A stretch of DNA of 7,493 nt from Gammaproteobacteria bacterium. Lineage in GTDB: Bacteria; Pseudomonadota; Gammaproteobacteria; Pseudomonadales; Azotimanducaceae. The stretch is from contig JAPUJX010000195.1 of assembly GCA_027295975.1 (NCBI GenBank), positions 1 through 7,493 on the forward strand, written 5' to 3'. Positions within the stretch are counted from its first letter, which is position 1. Each line of letters starts with the position of its first letter. The position numbers and the translations under genes are program-made. Shown piece after piece: positions 1-6,516 of this stretch. The notes beneath the pieces were generated by a model. That model made no database searches, had not been told where the DNA came from, and worked only from the letters and a program-made list of their open reading frames with translations.

Positions 1-1
1 G

Positions 2-97
2 TCTTGTCAGCGTCTCTTCCCATTCAGGCAATTACTTCCGGACCCAGAAGCCGATGAAAAGCCCGTCCAGGTCAATTGGCGCAAGGTGTGGCGCTAA
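2..97 (+). CDS. Possible C-terminal tail of an upstream gene (partial)
   Basis: An open frame enters from the left edge and ends at TAA 95-97. It gives about 31 residues, including LFPFRQLLPDPEADE and ending NWRKVWR. The mix of charged and aromatic residues and the position directly before a non-coding leader fit the end of a real protein. The fragment is too short to recognise a family, and chance openness over 96 bases cannot be excluded. No convincing terminator hairpin follows the stop, so read-through into the next genes is possible. Confidence 0.4.
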   Translation, partial: SCQRLFPFRQLLPDPEADEKPVQVNWRKVWR

Positions 98-111
98 GTG
101 TGAAAGAGAAT

Positions 112-142
112 ATGACAACCGTCGGACAGCCGTTTCTATACA
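112..142 (+). promoter_or_regulatory. Weak sigma70-like promoter candidate
   Basis: The leader before the first complete gene holds ATGACA at 112-117 (5 of 6 to TTGACA) and TATACA at 137-142 (4 of 6 to TATAAT). The 19-nt spacing is longer than ideal. It is the best pair I can see in the roughly 100-base gap and would place a start around 149-150, some 50 nt before the ATG at 200. This is pattern matching by eye only. Confidence 0.25.
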
Positions 143-186
143 AAGTGTTCACCCTATCGTAGGCTCGATTACCCGCGGCTTTATTC

Positions 187-192
187 GGGGGA
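187..192 (+). promoter_or_regulatory. Ribosome binding site for the DUF4159 gene
   Basis: GGGGGA lies 7 nt before the ATG at 200. It is a purine-rich Shine-Dalgarno-like site at good spacing and supports that ATG, which is followed at once by a signal peptide. Confidence 0.55.
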
Positions 193-199
193 TAACCCG

Positions 200-1030
200 A
201 TGCGCTCATTACCCATCGCTGCACTGATGCTGCTTACCCAGGCGCTGTTCGGCGGAGCGGCAAACGCAGCTTCCGAAACTCGCTACCCGGAAGAGGCGAA
301 CCATGGAGCCGACCTCACCGAAGTCAATCTGGCCCGGGTGGAATACGACAGTATCGGCCGCATGGGCGAGGCCTATTACCAGTTCGAAGGGCGGGTGTGG
401 GCCAGATGGGAAACCGACTACCCACAGGCCGAACACAACTTTGCCAAACGCCTTCGCCAACTCACCCGATTGAACCCGGCGGCCTCACCGGTCAGACTTC
501 GCCTCACCGATCCCGACCTCGGCGACTACCCGTTGATCTTCATGTCCGATGTGGGTTACGCAAACTTCAAGGTCGAAGAGGCTGACGCGCTTCGCGCTTA
601 TCTCAAAAACGGTGGCTTCCTCTGGGCCGACGATTTCTGGGGTGATGCCGAATGGGCGAGCCTCGAACGTTTCATGCGGGTGGTGTTGCCGGGTAATCGT
701 TGGCGCGAAGTACCCATGGATCACCCGATATTCCACACGGTTTTCGAAATGGAAGAGATGCCTCAGATTCCCGCCCGCAGTTTCGCCGGCAGAGGTCCCT
801 ACACCTCCGAGCCGCCGTCCGCGCATCGTTACCCGGCGGGTTCGCTGATCCAGGCAACGATGCGCGGGTACTTCGACGACGACGGCCGGCTGATGGTCAT
901 AGGCACCCACAACACCGATATCGCGGATGGCTGGGAGCGTGAAGCGTACGGTCAATGGTACTTCGAACGGTTCAGCACAAAATCTTATCGGCTGGGTGTG
1001 AACGTATACACCTACGTACTGACCCATTGA
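200..1030 (+). CDS. Secreted DUF4159 domain protein
   Basis: This 276-residue protein belongs, by its motifs, to the DUF4159 family (biochemical role unknown), whose genes often sit in MoxR/vWA clusters. Residues 1-23 form a Sec-type signal peptide with a likely cut after ANA (about 23), so the mature protein should be periplasmic. The DUF4159 domain covers roughly 46-273. Landmarks are PLIFMSDVGYANF (111-123), GGFLWADDFWG (138-148), DHPIF (174-178) and HNTDIADGWE (237-246). These match the family's 'YPLIFM', 'GGFL.aDD', 'dHPi' and late 'HN.D...GWE' blocks. No transmembrane segment follows the signal. The ATG at 200 is supported by GGGGGA at 187-192. The vWA membrane protein gene begins 13 nt after the stop, so the two are probably cotranscribed and this is the first complete gene of the operon. 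The family assignment is confident; the function is not known. Confidence 0.88.
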   Translation: MRSLPIAALMLLTQALFGGAANAASETRYPEEANHGADLTEVNLARVEYDSIGRMGEAYYQFEGRVWARWETDYPQAEHNFAKRLRQLTRLNPAASPVRLRLTDPDLGDYPLIFMSDVGYANFKVEEADALRAYLKNGGFLWADDFWGDAEWASLERFMRVVLPGNRWREVPMDHPIFHTVFEMEEMPQIPARSFAGRGPYTSEPPSAHRYPAGSLIQATMRGYFDDDGRLMVIGTHNTDIADGWEREAYGQWYFERFSTKSYRLGVNVYTYVLTH

Positions 1031-1043
1031 TCCGGATTTTCTA

Positions 1044-3302
1044 ATGTGGTTCGAGACACTTTTCAGCTACCCCGCTTATGCCTACGAGACCGGAACGTTT
1101 CTGTTTGCCAACGTTTTCCAACCCCTCTGGTGGCTGATCGGCTCGGGGCTTATCGCCGTCGCCATTGCCATCAGCGTGATTGCCGGCGTTCGTACCAGTA
1201 GCCTCGTCTGGTGGAGGCAGACGGTCATTGCAGGTCTGCAGATTGCCGTCGCATTGGGGGTCATCGGCTTGCTCGCGGGACCCGTGCTGCAGACCAGTAC
1301 GCTGCAACCCGGCGCCAACAACATTGCCGTACTCATCGACACATCCGGCAGCATGAGTTTCCCGAACGTTCCGGGCGAGGGGGAAACGCGCCTGAACGCC
1401 GCCGTGGAGCTTTTGCAGCAGCAACTGGCCCCGGGGCTGTCCGATCTCGCGGAGGTGGCGCAGTTCACCTTTGATACCTCGGCGGTGCGAATGACGGCAC
1501 AACGCGTCGGATCCAACAACGGCCCATCCGCGATCCAGGCCACCGAAGCCGAAACCAACCTGATCTCATCCACCGCTTCGGTGCTGGATAGTTTCAAAGG
1601 TGCACCCCTTGCGGCGGTGATCGTGCTGAGCGACGGCGCCGACAACGGCGACAATTCGATCGCCGATATGGCTGCCCTTGCCGCCCACGGGGTACCGGTA
1701 CACACCATCGGTTTCGGACCCCGCTCGATTCGCGGCGAGGTACAACTGGCCGACGTTCAACTCGCGGCGGATGCACCCCCATTGAGCCGGGTAACCGCAA
1801 GTCTGGTTATCGAGCACACGACAAATGGGGAAGCGGTGGTACACGTGCGTGACGGCGGCACGCTGTTGGCAGTGCAAAGGGTGCAACTCTCCGACAGTAC
1901 GCCAACGGTCAGAACGCAGATAGTTTTCGACAGCGGGAGCAACGGCATCCGCGAGCTCAACTTCGAGCTCACCCCGCCGCCAGGCGATGTCCTGGCGGAA
2001 AACAACCAGATCCAACGACTGCTGACCGTAAACGAACGCCGCCGACGTTTTCTTTATCTCGAGGGCGAACCCCGCTGGGAGTACAAGTTCATCCGCCGCG
2101 CGGTGGCGGGTGACGAAGTACTGGAGCTGGTCAGCTGGCTACGTACCACGGACCGCAAAACTTATCGTCAGGGTGTGTCCAACGAGGATGAACTCGCTGA
2201 TGGTTTTCCACCGGATCTGGAAACCCTGTACGGCTACGACGTGATTGTCCTCGGCAGCCTCGCCGCCAGTTCGTTCACCGAGGAGCAGCACGGATGGCTG
2301 GAATCGTTCGTGGCCGAGCGCGGCGGCAGCCTCCTGGTACTGGCCGGTCGAGAGTCGCTCAACGACGGCGGCTGGGATGTGATGCCCCTCGCCGCGGCCC
2401 TGCCGGTTGTTCTGAAGCGCGCGTCCACTCCCACCTACGGCTCCGCCGACGGCACCGTACGCCCCACCCGGGAGGGGCTGGTATCCCCCCTCACTCAACT
2501 TACCGATAACGAGGGCGGGGATCCCTGGGCAACTTTGCCTCACCTTGGCGATTATCAACGCTTGGGGCCACTCAAGCCGGCGGCCACCACGCTGCTCGAA
2601 CTGGTGCAGGGAACAACGGTGAGCCCACTGCTGGTAACCCAACCGTACGGGCTCGGAACGACGGCGATTCTGGCGACAGCCACCACCTGGCGCTGGCAGA
2701 TGCGTACGCCGCCGGAGGACGTGCGCCACAGTCTGTTCTGGCGCCAGCTGCTTCGCCAACTGGCGGAAACCGCACAAAGACCGAGAAACGTAAGCCTCAC
2801 CATGGACGGCGGCGGCATCGTGGTGCGCGTATCTGTCAGGAACAAGCTGTTCGAGGCCGCCGCCAACGTGTCTGCCAACGCCGTCATAACCCACCCTGAT
2901 CGCTCGGAAACCCGAATAAATCTGACGCCAGGCGACCTGCCCGGGACGCTCGCCGCCCGCTACTTGCCCGGCGCACCAGGCGTATACCGGGTGGACGTCA
3001 ACATCAACGACCCCGATGGAGAGGAAACGATCACCCGATTCGTACGCACCGGCGTTATGAACCAGGAATTTTTTCGCCCGGTGCAAAACGAGTTGCTGCT
3101 GCGCCGCATGGCGGAGGCTACCGGTGGCCGTTACTGGTCGCCCGATGATGTTAGTGGTATCAACGCGGCATTGACCTTTGCCGGCAGCGGTGTCCACGTG
3201 GTGAAACTCCTGCCGCTCTGGTACATGCCGGCTGTTTTCATATTGCTCATGATGTTGAAACTCAGTGAGTGGTGGCTGCGCCGCGCTTGGGGAAAAGTAT
3301 GA
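1044..3302 (+). CDS. Membrane-anchored vWA protein with glutamine-amidotransferase-like domain
   Basis: This 752-residue protein has the architecture of the large membrane vWA proteins in MoxR clusters. Two hydrophobic segments lie near the N-terminus (about 28-48 and 61-82), followed by a vWA domain (about 92-230). The MIDAS metal site looks intact: DTSGS at 99-103, a Thr at 171 (ETNLIS) and SDG with Asp197. A beta-rich linker (about 231-330) leads to a class I glutamine-amidotransferase-like region (about 335-575). It opens with RRFLYLEGEPRWEYKFIRR and contains GYDVIVLGSL (397-406) and the late GLGTTAILATATTWRW block. I see no catalytic Cys, so it is probably a binding domain. A second beta-rich region follows, then a C-terminal membrane segment (about 722-739) and a short basic tail. 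The vWA and middle domains are probably periplasmic. Only a weak CGGA (1033-1036) precedes the ATG. The stop TGA overlaps the next gene's start. It is a likely partner of the MoxR ATPase by family analogy. Confidence 0.87.
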   Translation: MWFETLFSYPAYAYETGTFLFANVFQPLWWLIGSGLIAVAIAISVIAGVRTSSLVWWRQTVIAGLQIAVALGVIGLLAGPVLQTSTLQPGANNIAVLIDTSGSMSFPNVPGEGETRLNAAVELLQQQLAPGLSDLAEVAQFTFDTSAVRMTAQRVGSNNGPSAIQATEAETNLISSTASVLDSFKGAPLAAVIVLSDGADNGDNSIADMAALAAHGVPVHTIGFGPRSIRGEVQLADVQLAADAPPLSRVTASLVIEHTTNGEAVVHVRDGGTLLAVQRVQLSDSTPTVRTQIVFDSGSNGIRELNFELTPPPGDVLAENNQIQRLLTVNERRRRFLYLEGEPRWEYKFIRRAVAGDEVLELVSWLRTTDRKTYRQGVSNEDELADGFPPDLETLYGYDVIVLGSLAASSFTEEQHGWLESFVAERGGSLLVLAGRESLNDGGWDVMPLAAALPVVLKRASTPTYGSADGTVRPTREGLVSPLTQLTDNEGGDPWATLPHLGDYQRLGPLKPAATTLLELVQGTTVSPLLVTQPYGLGTTAILATATTWRWQMRTPPEDVRHSLFWRQLLRQLAETAQRPRNVSLTMDGGGIVVRVSVRNKLFEAAANVSANAVITHPDRSETRINLTPGDLPGTLAARYLPGAPGVYRVDVNINDPDGEETITRFVRTGVMNQEFFRPVQNELLLRRMAEATGGRYWSPDDVSGINAALTFAGSGVHVVKLLPLWYMPAVFILLMMLKLSEWWLRRAWGKV
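1953..1998 (+). repeat. Two adjacent perfect inverted repeats inside the vWA gene
   Basis: GAGCTC at 1953-1958 pairs with GAGCTC at 1965-1970 across a 6-nt loop. Six bases later CCGCCAGG (1977-1984) pairs with CCTGGCGG (1991-1998), also across a 6-nt loop. The second stem is 8 bp and GC-rich. They encode residues about 304-319, just before the amidotransferase-like domain, and span a Pro-Pro-Pro-Gly stretch (311-314). No U-run follows, so this is not an intrinsic terminator. Confidence 0.55.
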
Positions 3303-4210
3303 TGGCCGCACCCAACCGAAAACTATTTTTCGGTGTGTTGACGAGCGTCTGCTTTTTTGTTGCGCATCACGCGCAGAGCGCTGAAACACGCGCGCTCATC
3401 GTGGCCGGATTAGGCGGCGAACCCGGGTACGAAACGGAATTTCAACGCCATGCAAACACGTTCGCTAACCGCCTTCGCGAAATATCCAACGATATTACTC
3501 TGCTGCTGGGGGAGTTGGCGAATCGCGATGCGGTTCGCTCCGCACTGGCAGGGATAAACCAGCGCGCCAGCGCCGACGACGCCCTGGTTCTGGTTTTTGT
3601 CGGCCACGGTAGTTATGACGGCGAACATTTCAGGTTCAACGTACCCGGGCCAGACTTCACCGCCACGGATCTGGCTGGTTGGCTGGAGCCCGTGCCGGCT
3701 GAACGTCAGTTGGTGGTGGTTACCGGAAGTTCCAGCGGCGCAGTGCACGCACCCCTCGAACATACCGGGCGATTGGTGATCACCGCAACCCGAAGCGGCG
3801 ACGAACGGAACGCCACGGTGTTCGCGCGTTACTTCCACGAAGCACTCGATGCCGACGCCGCGGATATCGACAAAGATCTGCGCATTACCGCGCAAGAGGC
3901 TTTCAGTTACGCTGCCAACGGCGTTAGTCACCATTACGCCTCCCGACAGACGATGGCCACTGAACATCCCCTGTCCGAAGGCCCGGACGGGGCAATCGTG
4001 CTGGCGCAACTGACCAGCCTGCCAACAATCGACCCGGTCGTTTCTCCCGCCTATGAACACCGCGATGCCCTCGAAGAAGCCATTAATGCGCTCAGGGCCG
4101 ACAAAAACAGTTACCTTACGGCCGACTATTACGCGGAACTGCAACGCCTGCTGCTGGAACTGGTGGTGGTTGAAATGCAGATTGAAGATGCCGCGGAGGA
4201 GGGCCGGTGA
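3299..4210 (+). CDS. Exported C13/caspase-like protein, putative active-site Cys replaced by Ser
   Basis: This 303-residue protein has a Sec-type signal peptide (about 1-28, cut after AQSA) and then a caspase/legumain-like (clan CD, C13-like) domain, about 30-240. The catalytic-His motif is present as VFVGHGSYDG with His103. The strand that should end in the nucleophile reads LVVVTGSSSGA, so Ser144 sits where legumain-type enzymes have Cys (pattern ACxSG). A conserved TATRSGDERNATVFARYFHEAL stretch follows, split here by no gap. Next comes an EF-hand-like loop at 189-200 (Asp189, 191, 193; Ile196; Glu200). The last 50 residues look like a helical hairpin. Two starts are possible: ATG 3299 overlaps the upstream stop as ATGA, and ATG 3302 shares one base with it; GGGGA at 3289-3293 serves either. 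A start at 3269 would add ten residues before the signal and lie further inside the upstream gene, so I reject it. It may be a pseudo-enzyme, a Ser-dependent variant or a relative with a different chemistry. Confidence 0.78.
   Translation: MMAAPNRKLFFGVLTSVCFFVAHHAQSAETRALIVAGLGGEPGYETEFQRHANTFANRLREISNDITLLLGELANRDAVRSALAGINQRASADDALVLVFVGHGSYDGEHFRFNVPGPDFTATDLAGWLEPVPAERQLVVVTGSSSGAVHAPLEHTGRLVITATRSGDERNATVFARYFHEALDADAADIDKDLRITAQEAFSYAANGVSHHYASRQTMATEHPLSEGPDGAIVLAQLTSLPTIDPVVSPAYEHRDALEEAINALRADKNSYLTADYYAELQRLLLELVVVEMQIEDAAEEGR
3315..3334 (+). repeat. Perfect inverted repeat just after a start codon
   Basis: ACCGAAAA (3315-3322) and TTTTCGGT (3327-3334) are exact reverse complements separated by the 4-base loop CTAT. 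The hairpin begins 13-16 nt inside the C13-like gene, within its signal-peptide codons. In the mRNA it would sit at the edge of the initiating ribosome's footprint. It may be chance or may tune initiation. Confidence 0.6.
4195..4203 (+). promoter_or_regulatory. Strong Shine-Dalgarno deciding the GTG start at 4207
   Basis: GGAGGAGGG lies inside the last codons of the C13-like gene. Counting GGAGG at 4195-4199, the spacing to GTG 4207 is 7 nt. This is the clearest ribosome binding site in the window. It favours GTG 4207 over the later in-frame GTG at 4294, which has no comparable site. Confidence 0.7.
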
Positions 4211-6516
4211 GGTTCAGCACCCGTTCCTCTCATTACCGGCATTACCGGCACTACCCGCGCCCCGGCATTCCCCGACTCAACCGTCCCTGTCGGGTGATAG
4301 TTGCACTGTTTTCCTGGCTTTCGATCGTACCCCCGGGGCTGGCGAGCGAGGCGGTTGACGCGCCCCCCGAATCGGCGGAACAGATGCCGCTGGTGCGCTG
4401 CCATGCGCTGGACGACACCGGGGATGAGACGGCGCAAAATTGTTACCTCGAACTGCTGCGCAGCGAACTCGACGACGCCGTGCGCGGCGAGGCTCTGTGG
4501 CGCATGGGTAATACCGGCGCCGCGAATCGAGCGTTCCGCCGTGCGAATCAAACCGATCCCGGCAACCCCGAGTTGCTCACCCGCTGGGGGTTACTGTTCA
4601 TCGAGGTACATCAGGCGGCCGACGCCGAAGCCTTGTTCACCGAAGCATTGACTATCGACCCGCTGTACACGGACGCGCTCCTGGGTCAGGCGAAGCTACT
4701 GGCTGATCGCTTCGAAGGACGAGCCCAGGATCTGATTAGCGAGGTGTTGACCCGCGAACCCGAACATCCCGGGGCCAACGTGCTGCTCGCCCGACTGCAT
4801 CTGGAAGTCGGTAACGTCGACACAGCCCGCACCGTGCTCACCGGGCTGATCGACAATACGCTCGAGACGGGCGAGCGCCTCGACAGTTATGCGTTGCTGG
4901 CTGCCGCAGACCATGTAAGCGGAGAAACGCCGAGTCCCTGGACTACCAGAGCCCTGGAATTGAACCCGAAATTTGGCGACATCTACGCGGTGCCTGCCCA
5001 TTTCTACGTTATCACGCGGCGTTACACCGAAGCCGTCGAATTGCTCGAACAAGCCACTCGGATCAACCCGGACCACTGGCCGGCTCATGCGGACCTCGGG
5101 ATCAACCTGCTGCGGTTGAACCGATTTGTCGAGGCGCGCGAGCATCTTGAGGCCGCTTACAGCGGCGATCCTTACAACGCCGAAGTGGTAAATACCCTGC
5201 GGTTGCTGGACAGCCTCTCGAACTTCGACACCATCTCGTCAGCCAATCTGGTGATGCGGTTGCACAAAAGCGAATCCAGCGTGCTCGCGCCTTACGTTCG
5301 TGAATTTGTCAGAGATACGGAAGAGATAATGGCGCCACGCTACCGTTACAAACTCGAACGACCGGTAGTCATTGAGTTGTATCAGCATCATGACGACTTC
5401 GCGGTGCGCACTGCCGGCTTGCCCGGGATCGGTATCCTCGGTGCCACATTCGGCGACGTGGTGGTTATGGACGGCCCTTCGGCCAAAACCGCCGCCGATG
5501 GATTCGACTGGGTCAGTGCGCTCTGGCACGAACTGGCTCACGTGGTCACGCTGAACGCCACCAACAATCTGGTTTCCCGCTGGTTTGCCGAAGGTGTCAG
5601 CGTGTTTGAAGAGTGGCGTTACGGTCCAAGCCCCAACAACTCCGTACCCTTCAGTTTTCTCGAAGCCATGAAAGATGATCGACTGTTACCGGTAGCCGAT
5701 CTCGACGAAGGTTTTATCCGCCCCCGTTACCCCGAGCAGATATCCGTTTCCTATCTGCAGTCGGGACTTCTGTGTCTGTTCATCGCTGACAATTTCGACG
5801 ACGGACTCAACAATATTCTGGAGGCTTATGGCGATGGGGCTACTACCGTAGAAGCCATCAACCGGGGGCTGTCGCTCACACCGGAGGAACTCGACGAGGT
5901 ATTTGCAGATTATCTCGATGAACGTTTTGGTGGCGTTCTCGCCAGGCTCGATGAATTACGGGAAACCACCCGGGATGCCGCGGCAGCATTCAAGGCCGGA
6001 CGCTGGACGGATGCCATGACGTCCGCGGAACAGGCAATTGACCTCTATCCCGCTTACGTGGGGCCTGCCAGCGCTTATTTGTTGTTGGCGCGCGCAGCGG
6101 AGCATGGAAAGATACCCGAGAAAAGAATGGCCGCCCTGGAAGGCTACTGGCGCGCCGGCGGACGGGATCCTGGCGCGCTGAACAACCTCGCTCAGGGTTA
6201 TCACGACGACGCCAGACTGGATGAGGCCATCGCCGTGCAAAGCGTGTTGGCTCGCGCCGTGCCCCTCGAAGCCGAACATCACGCAAAACTCGGCGACTGG
6301 CTTTCCGCGGCAGGTCGACACACCGACGCGGTATTCGAATACGAATCCGTATTGGCGCTCGCGCCCCATGACAAAGCCAGTGCGCACTTCAAGCTGGCAA
6401 GCGCCCTGCACCAGCTCGACCGAACCAAAGAAGCCCTTCGTGAGTTACTCTATGCCCTGGAGATTGCGCCGCGTTTTCGCCCCGCCCTTTTATTGTTAGT
6501 CGAGATCAACCAATGA
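4207..6516 (+). CDS. Exported TPR protein with HEXXH zinc-peptidase (MA-like) domain
   Basis: This 769-residue protein begins at GTG, overlapping the previous stop as GTGA and served by GGAGGAGGG at 4195. Residues 30-46 form a signal or anchor segment after an unusually long basic N-terminus; the body is probably periplasmic. TPR-like helical repeats fill about 95-335. Examples are ADAEALFTEALTIDPLYTDALLG and the block ending EQATRINPDHWPAHADLGINLLRL, both with the usual A-x-x-x-P spacing. The centre (about 375-580) resembles a peptidase MA-like gluzincin: HELAH at 441-445 gives two His ligands and the catalytic Glu, and WFAEG with Glu462 is the likely third ligand. More TPR-like repeats follow at about 590-760 (for example EYESVLALAPHDKASAHFKL). 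Cys65 and Cys79 could form a disulfide. The zinc site appears intact, so it may cleave proteins or peptides bound by the TPRs. The substrate is unknown. The stop overlaps the MoxR start. Confidence 0.86.
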   Translation: MRFSTRSSHYRHYRHYPRPGIPRLNRPCRVIVALFSWLSIVPPGLASEAVDAPPESAEQMPLVRCHALDDTGDETAQNCYLELLRSELDDAVRGEALWRMGNTGAANRAFRRANQTDPGNPELLTRWGLLFIEVHQAADAEALFTEALTIDPLYTDALLGQAKLLADRFEGRAQDLISEVLTREPEHPGANVLLARLHLEVGNVDTARTVLTGLIDNTLETGERLDSYALLAAADHVSGETPSPWTTRALELNPKFGDIYAVPAHFYVITRRYTEAVELLEQATRINPDHWPAHADLGINLLRLNRFVEAREHLEAAYSGDPYNAEVVNTLRLLDSLSNFDTISSANLVMRLHKSESSVLAPYVREFVRDTEEIMAPRYRYKLERPVVIELYQHHDDFAVRTAGLPGIGILGATFGDVVVMDGPSAKTAADGFDWVSALWHELAHVVTLNATNNLVSRWFAEGVSVFEEWRYGPSPNNSVPFSFLEAMKDDRLLPVADLDEGFIRPRYPEQISVSYLQSGLLCLFIADNFDDGLNNILEAYGDGATTVEAINRGLSLTPEELDEVFADYLDERFGGVLARLDELRETTRDAAAAFKAGRWTDAMTSAEQAIDLYPAYVGPASAYLLLARAAEHGKIPEKRMAALEGYWRAGGRDPGALNNLAQGYHDDARLDEAIAVQSVLARAVPLEAEHHAKLGDWLSAAGRHTDAVFEYESVLALAPHDKASAHFKLASALHQLDRTKEALRELLYALEIAPRFRPALLLLVEINQ
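4231..4257 (+). repeat. 9-bp tandem repeat encoding His-Tyr-Arg units
   Basis: CATTACCGG occurs twice in a row (4231-4239, 4240-4248), followed by the degenerate copy CACTACCCG (4249-4257). In frame it encodes HYRHYRHYP in the N-terminal extension, before the hydrophobic segment of the TPR metallopeptidase. It is a likely slippage-prone, length-variable site. Confidence 0.75.

Noticed and set aside
171..190. ACCCG / CGGGG hairpin covering the first gene's ribosome binding site
   Set aside because: Only about 4 base pairs with a 10-nt loop; too weak to call a regulatory structure.
482..508. Direct repeat of GCCTCACCG in the DUF4159 gene
   Set aside because: Two 9-bp copies in coding sequence encoding unrelated frames; expected by chance in GC-rich DNA.
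485..1027. Minus-strand open frame opposite the DUF4159 gene
   Set aside because: The plus strand has clear family motifs and a signal peptide. The antisense product resembles no family I know and has no ribosome binding site I could support.
3315..3358. Intrinsic terminator or attenuator formed by the hairpin at 3315-3334 and the T-run at 3353-3358
   Set aside because: The T-run begins 18 nt after the stem, and the stem is half A-T. The small GACG/CGTC stem nearer the T-run has only a 2-nt loop. It does not fit a working terminator.
3337..3365. Internal promoter starting with TTGACG at 3337-3342
   Set aside because: No acceptable -10 element occurs at 16-18 nt spacing; the sequence codes for the signal peptide.
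2139..3389. Long open frame (416 codons) on the minus strand
   Set aside because: It lies opposite the well-supported vWA gene. The translation is rich in Arg, Gly and His with no recognisable motif, as expected for the antisense of GC-rich coding DNA.
3410..4144. Minus-strand open frame opposite the C13-like gene
   Set aside because: Antisense shadow of a gene with conserved motifs and coupled start and stop signals; no domain seen.
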